In this document: positions 1 to 6,277 of the stretch, one piece after another | How positions within the stretch are numbered: the stretch's first letter is position 1 | Layout of the letters: each line of letters begins with the position of its first letter | From: Anaerolineales bacterium UBA4823 | Lineage (GTDB): Bacteria; Chloroflexota; Anaerolineae; Anaerolineales; UBA4823 | NCBI GenBank assembly: GCA_002402275.1 | Contig: DHFN01000087.1 | Coordinates: forward strand, 1 to 7,614 | Direction: 5' to 3' | Length of the DNA stretch: 7,614 bases | Position numbers and translations under genes: made by a program | The notes under the pieces: generated by a model | What the model was told of the DNA's origin: nothing | Databases searched by the model: none | Seen by the model: only the letters and a program-made list of their open reading frames with translations

Positions 1-486
1 ATTCTCTGAAGTGCTTAGAGATAACGCATAGGCAACCACATCCCAGCGCTGGCTGTCGCTCAGGCTAGGGAAAGGGGGCATAAATCGTTCTAATTTTCCC
101 CTCGTTACGATTGAGAACCAGGAAGCAGGTACTGCCTGGCGAGCAACCTCCGTAGAACCAAGGGGGGATACTGGGTTAGAGAGCGTCGCTGACCGTGGTC
201 CATCCCCGGCACCATTTTCACCGTGACAGGGCGCACACTTCTCCAGAAATATGGTTTTGCCGTTTTTCGGATCTGGCGGAACAAGGGGATAAACACCCTC
301 CACAGATTCGGCCGGCTGAGTGCGTAAAAGGGAAACGGGCTCAGCTCCCGGTGGAGGAGTTACATCTCCTGTAAGATTTAGAGAACAACCGCTTAATAAA
401 AAAGCAATGAAGAAAACCATTCCAATCTTTTTAGGTAAAGGTGGAAAAAAGAACAGTTTATGCAGTTGATTTAATTTAACTAGCAT
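1..486 (-). CDS. c-type cytochrome lipoprotein, 3' part outside window
   Basis: This gene probably encodes a membrane-anchored mono-heme electron carrier on the outer face of the membrane. The 162 visible residues start MLVKLNQLHK, then a hydrophobic stretch (about 22-32) ends in the lipobox LSGC with the lipidated Cys at 34. A proline-rich linker (about 41-50) follows. The heme motif CAPCH is at 84-88, and MPPF at 136-139 offers the likely distal Met ligand in a typical class I cytochrome c fold. The frame is still open at base 1, so the protein continues. ATG at 486 is preferred because AGGAAG (493-498) sits 6 nt upstream and it supplies a lysine-containing n-region. Met23 would leave only 11 residues before the lipobox Cys. 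The start lies inside the upstream zinc-ribbon gene (11-nt overlap), which suggests translational coupling. Its place at the end of a ccm operon makes it a plausible client of that machinery. Similar Chloroflexota proteins may carry a long membrane C-terminus, but that part is not visible here. Confidence 0.9.
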   Translation of the reverse strand, partial: MLVKLNQLHKLFFFPPLPKKIGMVFFIAFLLSGCSLNLTGDVTPPPGAEPVSLLRTQPAESVEGVYPLVPPDPKNGKTIFLEKCAPCHGENGAGDGPRSATLSNPVSPLGSTEVARQAVPASWFSIVTRGKLERFMPPFPSLSDSQRWDVVAYALSLSTSEN

Positions 487-1006
487 GCTCTTCTTCCTGC
501 TGCAAAGGTGTGCCACATCTAGGGCAAAACCGGTCTGATTGCTGGATCGGTTTGCCACATTGTGGGCAAAAACCGGCTGCCTTTTCAATTCGTTCCCGCC
601 GCCGAGCGGCAATTAAAGCTTCCAATTCATCATCCGGGGATGCATCCGTAACAACCGGGCGGTGGGAACTTGACTGATTTGCTAACAATTGATCTGCTTT
701 ATCTACTCTTTGTCCGTTATCTTGGACTTGATTGAGCGCATCTATCTGTCTCAGAACCAAGGCAGTTTCGTTTAACAAATCTTGCCTCTCCTGAGGATAT
801 TCATCTGCTGGAATTTTCCCCAAATGGTAATCCAGATCCAATTCTTGAAGGGCAGATAAAAGTCTTTCCTTCTCTGATAATAATGCAGACAGAGTTTGGG
901 AAGTTTTGGTTACCAAGGTGGTTCGCCGTACCAAGAAAGGGCGCGTGACATATAAGGTAACCAAGATAAATATCCCCATCAATAAGAAGATTGAACCAAT
1001 ATCCAT
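476..1006 (-). CDS. CcmI-like membrane protein with C-terminal zinc ribbon
   Basis: A 176-residue protein with an N-terminal membrane segment (about 4-23), followed by a basic patch (RPFLVRR) that suggests the rest is cytoplasmic. Residues 36-95 are rich in Glu, Leu and Gln and look like a helical coiled coil. The stretch ERLLSALQELDLDYHLGKIP resembles the segment after the first membrane helix of CcmI/CycH, the apocytochrome chaperone of System I. The TPR domain of typical CcmI is missing. A low-complexity linker (about 96-125) leads instead to a zinc ribbon with Cys 147, 150, 161 and 164 (C-x2-C-x10-C-x2-C). The gene starts 9 nt after ccmG with an AAGGGA ribosome site, and its end overlaps the cytochrome gene. 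The membrane and zinc-ribbon architecture is seen directly. The CcmI relationship is inferred from position and the short N-terminal similarity. Confidence 0.8.
   Translation of the reverse strand: MDIGSIFLLMGIFILVTLYVTRPFLVRRTTLVTKTSQTLSALLSEKERLLSALQELDLDYHLGKIPADEYPQERQDLLNETALVLRQIDALNQVQDNGQRVDKADQLLANQSSSHRPVVTDASPDDELEALIAARRRERIEKAAGFCPQCGKPIQQSDRFCPRCGTPLQQEEEHAS
493..498 (-). promoter_or_regulatory. ribosome binding site of the cytochrome c gene
   Basis: AGGAAG on the minus strand, 6 nt before the ATG at 486. It lies within the coding sequence of the preceding gene and supports the overlapping start over the internal Met23. Confidence 0.6.
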
Positions 1007-1015
1007 AATTTTCCC

Positions 1016-1582
1016 TTACTGATTGAGTAATGAGTCGATCACCGATTGAATTTGAGAACTCGATCGAAATGGCCCAATTTGCACAAATTGAATCAATCCA
1101 TTTTGATCAATAATATAAGTTTCGGGAACTCCACGAATGCGGAATGATTGAGAAATTCGGGTTCCTAAATCTGGGCCATTCGGATAGCTGATGTGATATT
1201 TTTGCAAATAAGCCCGGGCTTCCGGTTCTGTATCTACATAATCTACTCCCAAGAAAACAACCTTGTCCGAATTTTTATAAGACTGCCAAGCCATTTCTAT
1301 TTCACTCGCTTCTTGTTCGCAAGGTGTACACCAGGACGCCCAGAAGTTTACCAAAACCAATTTTCCTTTCAGATCAGACATCTTGATTATTTCACCTTCG
1401 AAAGTGGTGAGAGTAAAATTTGGCGATGCGTCATTTATTCCGATTGGTCCTTCTTGAGAACGGAGCAAGCCCAAACCTAGCACAATCAAGAACAAAATCA
1501 GAACTATCCAAATAACAAGATGTCCCCAAGATATTTTTTTCTTCTTCGATATTTGCTGATTTTCAGCAGGTTGATTTTCCAT
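1016..1582 (-). CDS. ccmG: CcmG/ResA-type membrane-anchored thiol-disulfide oxidoreductase
   Basis: A thioredoxin-like protein that reduces the CxxCH cysteines of apocytochromes, or the CcmH disulfide, on the outer face of the membrane. The 188 residues comprise a short lysine-rich cytoplasmic tail (KKKK at 13-16), one membrane anchor (about 21-40), then a redoxin domain. The active site is WASWCTPCE with Cys85 and Cys88, and the cis-proline loop is GVPET (Pro153). Length and layout are normal for CcmG/DsbE and ResA, and family membership alone does not separate the two names. CcmG is chosen because the gene lies between ccmH and a CcmI-like gene. The ATG at 1582 is the only reasonable start, but no good ribosome site lies close to it: the nearest AGGA is about 18 nt upstream. 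The gap to ccmH is 48 nt. Confidence 0.93.
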   Translation of the reverse strand: MENQPAENQQISKKKKISWGHLVIWIVLILFLIVLGLGLLRSQEGPIGINDASPNFTLTTFEGEIIKMSDLKGKLVLVNFWASWCTPCEQEASEIEMAWQSYKNSDKVVFLGVDYVDTEPEARAYLQKYHISYPNGPDLGTRISQSFRIRGVPETYIIDQNGLIQFVQIGPFRSSSQIQSVIDSLLNQ

Positions 1583-1630
1583 AGTTTTGTTTAAATCACC
1601 ATTCCTAAATTGATCAAGGAGGTCAATTAT

Positions 1631-2128
1631 TCATCGCTTTTTAAGCTCATCTTCGATCTGAGCAAAATAAGGATCCTTTTCGAGTGGAACTTCCTCGTTT
1701 GGGTTTTCTCGAGCTGGCGGAGCAGCCTTCCAGATCTTTATGCTCCGATAGAGGATGATTCCTCCAAGAAGGATCAATAAGGGGGGGAAGAGATAAATCA
1801 ACCAATTAAATCCCCGGGCTGGCGGAGTAGCTAATACGCGGTCGCCATATTGTTCCACAAAATATACCTTAATTTGATCTTTTGACCACCCTGCTTCGAG
1901 TTTTTGACGAATTAGTTCCCGCCATTGGGCACATGCCTGAGTTCCACAAACATCTAAAGGAATATTTTCACAGACCGGGCAGTATAATTCCCGGGCAACT
2001 GAATTAACCTCATCATCCGTGACCGAAGTTGGTGAGCCTGATTGAGCCTTTACCAATATCGGGATAGAAAATATGACCAATAAACTGATCAGAAGAGAAG
2101 CAGTTCGATGGGGGAATCGGTTCCTCAT
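1631..2128 (-). CDS. ccmH: CcmH, cytochrome c maturation thiol oxidoreductase
   Basis: CcmH is a membrane-anchored redox protein that works with CcmG and CcmF on the apocytochrome CxxCH thiols. With the start at 2128 the protein has 165 residues: a signal peptide (MRNRFPHR, then a hydrophobic core, ending near VKAQ), a small helical domain with LYCPVC (Cys50 and Cys53, the family redox pair), and a membrane helix (about 108-128) with a charged tail. A second cysteine pair follows at 61 and 66 (DVCGTQAC), which the Escherichia coli protein lacks; I recall it from Chloroflexota homologues. An upstream ATG at 2149 would overlap the ccmF stop as ATGA, but the strong AAGGAGGT at 2139-2146 lies just inside it and serves the ATG at 2128 with 11 nt spacing. 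That ATG also gives the better signal peptide. There is no fused CcmI/TPR domain. Confidence 0.93.
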   Translation of the reverse strand: MRNRFPHRTASLLISLLVIFSIPILVKAQSGSPTSVTDDEVNSVARELYCPVCENIPLDVCGTQACAQWRELIRQKLEAGWSKDQIKVYFVEQYGDRVLATPPARGFNWLIYLFPPLLILLGGIILYRSIKIWKAAPPARENPNEEVPLEKDPYFAQIEDELKKR

Positions 2129-2138
2129 CTTTAATCTA

Positions 2139-2146
2139 ACCTCCTT
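2139..2146 (-). promoter_or_regulatory. ribosome binding site that decides the ccmH start
   Basis: AAGGAGGT on the minus strand is a near-perfect anti-16S match that begins at the last base of the ccmF TGA stop region. It is 11 nt before ATG 2128 and downstream of the alternative ATG 2149, which has no comparable site. It therefore favours the shorter ccmH. Confidence 0.7.
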
Positions 2147-4203
2147 CATGCGTTACTGCCTGCCAGCTGTTTTTTATGGCTCTTCGCCCGGCTTGTTTGT
2201 ATTTCACGTTCTGGCCAGGCTGCCACAAAGGTGCCTATGATCAAGATTAGCCCGCCTATCCAAAGCCAATTTACCAATGGATTATGATATACCTTGAAAG
2301 TTGCTGCGCTCGATGAGATTGCCTGCCAATCTACCAGTATCACGTATAAGTCATCTGCTAAGGTACTCCGTAAACCCGGGATGGTCATTGGTTGTTGTGA
2401 TTCAATATAATAATCTCGGCGCGGGTAAATCTCACCCACATAGTTTCCATCTTTATAAATGCTGACTACTGCACGGGCAATATTTCGTCCATCGGTTGTA
2501 TCAAAAATCGCGATCGAGTCATATCGGATTGTATATTGATCTAATTTTAGTTCTTGACCTTGCGCAAGCGTCCCCTGTGTTTCGGTTTGGAACATTTGCA
2601 TACCAATGACGCCCAAACCTATTAATACCACCCCCAGGTGGATGATGTAGCCGCCATAGCGCCGGCGATTACGACCAGTCAATTCCCAAAATGCTCGCCA
2701 CCAAGACTGCGAATGACTTCTGGCACGCGCAATCACTGCTCTCCCATATTCATATATGGTTACTGAAGCAACTAAAGCAATTAACCAAAACCCGAATAAG
2801 GCTGCCCAATTATGAACCCCAAGAAGATAAGCTATCAACGGGATGATTAACGAGATGCCAGCTGGTTTCCAAATGGATTTTCCTAACGTCTTAACCGTCG
2901 AATGCTGCCAGGCAGCTAAGGGAGCAATGCCCATTAGCATCAACAAACCAGCAAACAAAGGAGCAGTTGCTTGTTCGTAAAACGGAGGTCCAACGGTCAC
3001 TTTTTGCCCGGTTACCAATTCGGAGATAAGTGGGAAGATCACTCCCCAAAAGCAAACAATCAAGATGCCAATGAACAAAAAATTATTCAATAAGAAGAGC
3101 GCTTCGCGCGATAGCCATGAAGTCATGTGCGTTTCGGATTTCAAATCGTTCCAGCGGTTAAGCAACAAGGCTAACGAACCTATAAAAGTAATCCCGATAA
3201 ACCCGAAGAAGAGAGGACCGATGCTGCTTTGGGCAAATGCATGCACAGAGGACAATACTCCAGAACGGGTTAGGAACGTCCCAAAAAGCACTAAGTCATA
3301 GGTCAGAATGATTAACAACATATTCCATCGTTTAAATAAACCCCTCTTTTCCTGAATCATGACTGAGTGCAAAAATGCGGTGCCCGTCAACCAGGGCATG
3401 AGAGCAGAAATTTCGACCGGGTCCCAACCCCAATATCCTCCCCAACCTAAAACATCATAAGCCCAGCGGGCACCTAAGAGCAGCCCTAAAGTGAGGAACA
3501 ACCAAGCCACCAAGGTCCAACGACGGGTAATGCGGATCCACCGATCATCGGTTCGACCGGTGATGAGTGCCGCGACTGCAAAAGCATAAGGGATAACAAA
3601 GGCAACGAATCCAAGATACAACATTGGAGGATGGATGATCATCCCAGGATGACGAAGTAATGGATTTAAACCACGCCCGTCGGTTTGAAACAGTAAAGTT
3701 GCTCCGGTAGGTGGAAACATTGACTTAATCGCCAGGTTTCCCCCTAGAACCCAAATCCGGGCAAGGGGGTTTTCTACAAAGATAATCAATCCCAAGAAAA
3801 ATGAAAGCGTTATTGAACAAACCACAACTACCCAAGGGAGAAATTCACGATCGCGTTCCCAATTACGCAATGTCGCAGCAAATGCAAAAGCAGACATAGC
3901 CCAAGTCCAGAAAAGAAGGGAACCGGCTTGCCCTCCCCAAAGGGCAGTAATTTTCAGATAAAGGGGCATACTCTTGCTAGTCACTGATGCGACATAATCC
4001 ACTTCAAAGTTGCCATTCACCAATAATATGACTAGACAGATTACCGAGATGGTTAAGAGAGGAAAAGTGAGCAGCATCGCATTCCGAGCACTATCCACCC
4101 AGTTGGTTAATTTACGTCTGGCTCCATAAATAGCTGAACCAATGCTATACACAGCAACGACGAGCGCAAACCATAGGGCGCCAAAACCAATATTTGCTAT
4201 CAT
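2146..4203 (-). CDS. ccmF: CcmF, heme lyase subunit of System I cytochrome c maturation
   Basis: A polytopic membrane protein that takes heme from CcmE and attaches it to the CxxCH motif of apocytochromes, together with CcmH. The 685 residues are close to the usual length of about 650. Many hydrophobic helices run from residue 5 to about 535, followed by an extracytoplasmic loop (about 540-635) and a final helix (about 644-662). The tryptophan-rich WWD heme-binding motif is at 254-271 (GWGGYWGWDPVE...). Four histidines match the positions expected for heme ligands: His191 (IIHPP), His279 (AFLHS) and His321 (SSVHAF), plus His522 (YIIHLG) in a later helix. The start ATG is preceded by GGAG about 8 nt upstream. 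It lies 33 nt after ccmE and ends 17 nt before the revised ccmH start. No frameshift or lost motif is visible. Confidence 0.97.
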   Translation of the reverse strand: MIANIGFGALWFALVVAVYSIGSAIYGARRKLTNWVDSARNAMLLTFPLLTISVICLVILLVNGNFEVDYVASVTSKSMPLYLKITALWGGQAGSLLFWTWAMSAFAFAATLRNWERDREFLPWVVVVCSITLSFFLGLIIFVENPLARIWVLGGNLAIKSMFPPTGATLLFQTDGRGLNPLLRHPGMIIHPPMLYLGFVAFVIPYAFAVAALITGRTDDRWIRITRRWTLVAWLFLTLGLLLGARWAYDVLGWGGYWGWDPVEISALMPWLTGTAFLHSVMIQEKRGLFKRWNMLLIILTYDLVLFGTFLTRSGVLSSVHAFAQSSIGPLFFGFIGITFIGSLALLLNRWNDLKSETHMTSWLSREALFLLNNFLFIGILIVCFWGVIFPLISELVTGQKVTVGPPFYEQATAPLFAGLLMLMGIAPLAAWQHSTVKTLGKSIWKPAGISLIIPLIAYLLGVHNWAALFGFWLIALVASVTIYEYGRAVIARARSHSQSWWRAFWELTGRNRRRYGGYIIHLGVVLIGLGVIGMQMFQTETQGTLAQGQELKLDQYTIRYDSIAIFDTTDGRNIARAVVSIYKDGNYVGEIYPRRDYYIESQQPMTIPGLRSTLADDLYVILVDWQAISSSAATFKVYHNPLVNWLWIGGLILIIGTFVAAWPEREIQTSRAKSHKKQLAGSNA

Positions 4204-4236
4204 AAAGTCTCCATTGATGTATTTCTATTTGCCAAA

Positions 4237-4758
4237 TTATCCTCCCGCTTGTTGTGGAATGGCATCCTCATATTTGGTTGGGCATTTGAGTAAGAGTTCC
4301 TGAGCATAAAACACCCCATCATCACCTAACTTACCGGTCATTATAGCTTGCGCTTCATTCTGCAACAAATCCGGCTTGACACCCTGATAAATGACTTTCA
4401 ACCGAGGACGAGAGGGGTCAGAAACCGCTGTGTGTAAAACCTTAGCAAGACCACCCTGTTCGTCAATGATTTTATTATCTGCTGGGACATTTGCCACCTC
4501 AAAAGATAAAGTCAATGTTTGAGGGTTATATTGGATCGTGCCACCAATCACAGCACCCGAAATTCGCAAATCGCGTCCACTTATTTGACTTTGCTTACTT
4601 TGTAATTCTTCTATGGTCATGAAATATTGGGCATTGGCTTGGGTAGAAGAGACAATTAAATAAACAATCGCGATGATGATTAATAAACCGCCAATGATAA
4701 ATTTCGTTCGGTTGGTTTTGTTTTTTGATAGATTCTTTTCGATATTCGACGTATCCAT
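4237..4758 (-). CDS. ccmE: CcmE heme chaperone, CxxxY variant
   Basis: CcmE binds heme covalently and transiently on the outer membrane face and hands it to CcmF. The 173 residues include a basic cytoplasmic N-terminus, one membrane anchor (about 19-37) and a beta-barrel-type OB domain (about 45-157) with the family's RISGAVIGGTIQY start and YQGVKPDLL segment. The heme attachment motif is CPTKY, so Cys159 replaces the His of the usual HxxxY and Tyr163 is kept. CxxxY forms of CcmE are known from some archaea and Desulfovibrio-type bacteria. A strong ribosome site (GGAGG at 4770-4774) lies 11 nt before the ATG. It follows the zinc-ribbon gene by 92 nt and precedes ccmF by 33 nt. Assignment to CcmE is firm. 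That Cys159 is the heme ligand is inferred from family knowledge. Confidence 0.95.
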   Translation of the reverse strand: MDTSNIEKNLSKNKTNRTKFIIGGLLIIIAIVYLIVSSTQANAQYFMTIEELQSKQSQISGRDLRISGAVIGGTIQYNPQTLTLSFEVANVPADNKIIDEQGGLAKVLHTAVSDPSRPRLKVIYQGVKPDLLQNEAQAIMTGKLGDDGVFYAQELLLKCPTKYEDAIPQQAGG

Positions 4759-4775
4759 TGCCTAATATACCTCCA

Positions 4776-4800
4776 AAATTGGATCCGCTTTTTCCAATTT
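4776..4800 (-). repeat. small hairpin just upstream of the ccmE ribosome site
   Basis: Perfect 8-bp inverted repeat (AAATTGGA and TCCAATTT) around a 9-nt loop, ending one base before the ccmE GGAGG. It has no following U-tract, so it is not a standard terminator. It could tune ccmE translation or mark an RNA processing point, but the arms are AT-rich and chance is possible. Confidence 0.4.
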
Positions 4801-4850
4801 ATCCTACCAATAAGATTGAGTCCATTGTTCACATTGCTGGGAAGGGATAA

Positions 4851-5783
4851 TTAAATTCGCAATTTCGTACCGCATGCCCGACAGAAACGATCGCTAGGCT
4901 GGGCTCGTTTTCCACAATGATGACAGTAAATATCTCCTTCTGGAATAACCTCTGCGGGGGCGATGACTAACTTCCGTCGGCGATGAGTCTCCTTTGAGCG
5001 CTCTTTCCCAATCCCAGATTGCCAATACCACCAAAAGCCAGCTCCAAAAATTAATACAAAGCCCAAAGTTCCTAACAGAATGGGTAAGTAATTCATAAAT
5101 GTACGGCGGGTAGTGGTTACACTCCCCATTGGAACGCTTGGCTGCACCTGCAAACTTCCGACACTGAGTGTATCGGTGGTCTTTTGATATTCCAGGCTCA
5201 CATTGAAGCTTTGACCCAGGTCTAATTGACCAGCTTCTGTACTGAAATAGACTAAACCATCGCTTCCTTTAAATGTTTTATTCATGTTAGGGTTGATGGT
5301 CATAGAGCTTGCCCCAACGGGTTGCTGGACTTGAAGGTTTAATTGTTCGATTGCATAATCCCCTTGCCATTGGTAGGTGAAATTTCTGCTATTGCCCGAT
5401 ATCTTTATAGTTGGATCATAATATTCAATTTGAACTTGGGGCATGGTTGCAGAGAACTCAATTTCACTCCAATCGCCAATCACTGTGCGGGTATAGGAGA
5501 CCTTTAAAAGGGCACCATCGGCTTCACGGACAGCCACTGCATTGGGTTCTCCTGCACTAGTTGGAATCCGTATTTTTAATTCTACAGGAAGCTTCGTCTC
5601 TGCTGGTAAGGTGATATGATAAATTACCAACACGGAAGGGCGATCATATTCTGGCCATAAATCAACTTCCAATGACCGTAAAGTGAGTTGATTTTGTGCA
5701 AGCACCCGAGTGATATTGAATGATAACAACATCCAGCCAACCATCACGATTATCAAAATATGAAATATTTTTTGTTGTTTCAT
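4851..5783 (-). CDS. exported-domain membrane protein with C-terminal zinc ribbon, unknown function
   Basis: I do not recognise a named family. The 310 residues begin with a signal-peptide-like segment (MKQQKIFHILIIVMVGWMLL), with a possible cleavage or end near VLAQ (27-30). A roughly 200-residue domain follows, rich in beta-type alternation and Thr/Ser/Gln (about 31-228), and is presumably outside the membrane. A membrane helix lies at about 231-254 (ends WWYW), followed by a basic cytoplasmic stretch (KERSKETHRRRK). The C-terminus is a zinc ribbon with Cys 287, 290, 301 and 304 (C-x2-C-x10-C-x2-C) including SDRFC. That spacing and SDRFC also occur in the protein at 476-1006. It is the first gene of the ccm run, 92 nt before ccmE. 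The ATG at 5783 has only a weak ribosome site (GGAA, about 8 nt upstream). A role in cytochrome or heme assembly is inferred only from context. Confidence 0.85.
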   Translation of the reverse strand: MKQQKIFHILIIVMVGWMLLSFNITRVLAQNQLTLRSLEVDLWPEYDRPSVLVIYHITLPAETKLPVELKIRIPTSAGEPNAVAVREADGALLKVSYTRTVIGDWSEIEFSATMPQVQIEYYDPTIKISGNSRNFTYQWQGDYAIEQLNLQVQQPVGASSMTINPNMNKTFKGSDGLVYFSTEAGQLDLGQSFNVSLEYQKTTDTLSVGSLQVQPSVPMGSVTTTRRTFMNYLPILLGTLGFVLIFGAGFWWYWQSGIGKERSKETHRRRKLVIAPAEVIPEGDIYCHHCGKRAQPSDRFCRACGTKLRI

Positions 5784-5814
5784 CTTCGAATTTCCAAAAC
5801 TGATCTCATCTCTT

Positions 5815-5842
5815 AATATACCACTTTATTGATTCTTTCGAA
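5815..5842 (-). promoter_or_regulatory. candidate promoter of the ccm operon
   Basis: On the minus strand TGGTATATT gives an extended -10 (TATATT at 5815-5820, TG one base upstream). A weak -35, TTCGAA (5837-5842), lies 16 nt away. Transcription would begin near 5808, leaving about 25 nt of leader before the ATG at 5783. It was recognised by eye only, and the -35 is poor. Confidence 0.4.
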
Positions 5843-6036
5843 TAAATATGGCAAATATTCTCTGAATACTGGAAATAAGAGGAGGAGGAAAGTTTTGTAT
5901 ACTTTTGACAAATTGAATACTTTTTATAGTCAAGTGGATTGAATTTTCGATGGTCATGTCAGATGATTGAATTAAGCGAATGATTCGATAAATATCCAAT
6001 TCTCTAGTTTTTTTCAATGAACAATTCCAAATTGAT

Positions 6037-6103
6037 TATAATTAAAGAGAGTGTCCAAAAAGACATGAATGTCATATCAAGCGAAGCGAGATTCTTAATT
6101 ATA
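6037..6103. repeat. inverted-repeat element, possible dispersed-repeat or MITE remnant
   Basis: Nine-base perfect terminal inverted repeats (TATAATTAA at 6037-6045 and TTAATTATA at 6095-6103) enclose GTGTCCAAAAAG, a 12-bp palindrome GACATGAATGTC (6062-6073), and the string GCGAAGCGAGATTCTT. The last resembles the 'TCATTCTGAGCGAAGCGAAGAATCT' type of text that recurs in many bacterial genomes. The inverted repeats are seen directly. The repeat-family link is from memory and would need other copies in the genome. Confidence 0.4.
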
Positions 6104-6264
6104 AAAATAAGATCCCTCACTTAGCAAAGAGTAACAACTTTCTTTTGAGACAATTTCCGATATAGTTCAAAACCATAAATATCTAAGAGGAGGTATAAAA
6201 GCTAAAAAGTAATTCTTATCCATCCATTTGCTTTTTTTTATTTCCCCTAAGTTTGAATGAGTAG

Positions 6265-6270
6265 AAAGGA
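6265..6270 (+). promoter_or_regulatory. ribosome binding site that decides the DJ-1/PfpI start
   Basis: AAAGGA is 7 nt before ATG 6278. The alternative in-frame ATG at 6257 has no purine-rich site upstream and would put this motif inside the gene, so 6278 is preferred. Confidence 0.65.
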
Positions 6271-6277
6271 TTATCCC

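Larger units (their letters stand above)
5784..6277. other. AT-rich intergenic region between divergent genes
   Basis: This stretch has no convincing gene. It contains the ccm promoter candidate (5815-5842) and a 67-bp inverted-repeat element (6037-6103). It also has two purine-rich ribosome-site-like runs on the plus strand, near 5878-5888 and 6186-6193. The first precedes a 15-codon TTG reading frame (5895-5942), and the second has no nearby start codon. An open frame of 63 codons on the minus strand (6017-5826) is AT-driven, begins with TTG and runs into the promoter candidate, so it is not called. No clear promoter for the DJ-1/PfpI gene was found. Confidence 0.6.

Noticed and set aside
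105..296. Minus-strand frame of 63 codons with an ATG-like start
   Set aside because: It is out of frame with, and fully covered by, the cytochrome c gene, which has a lipobox and CAPCH motif.
1608..1628. Small AATTGA/TCAATT inverted repeat upstream of ccmG
   Set aside because: Only six clean base pairs on the transcribed strand and no U-tract, too weak to call a terminator or regulator.
2126..2149. ATGA overlap of ccmF stop and an upstream ccmH ATG as the true ccmH start
   Set aside because: The strong AAGGAGGT lies inside this start and serves the ATG at 2128, which gives a proper signal peptide; the longer form cannot be fully excluded.
5912..5972. Three ATTGAAT copies spaced 26-28 bp
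   Set aside because: The motif is short and AT-rich and there is no wider conserved repeat unit, so chance is the simplest explanation.
5826..6017. 63-codon minus-strand frame in the intergenic region
   Set aside because: It starts with TTG, has only a weak ribosome site, is biased by AT-rich sequence and ends in the ccm promoter candidate; no recognisable domain.
6145..6179. TTGAGA as the -35 of a DJ-1/PfpI promoter
   Set aside because: No acceptable -10 at 16-18 nt; the nearest AT-rich hexamers are at wrong spacing.
6186..6193. AGAGGAGG ribosome-site-like motif
   Set aside because: No ATG, GTG or TTG follows within a usable distance.
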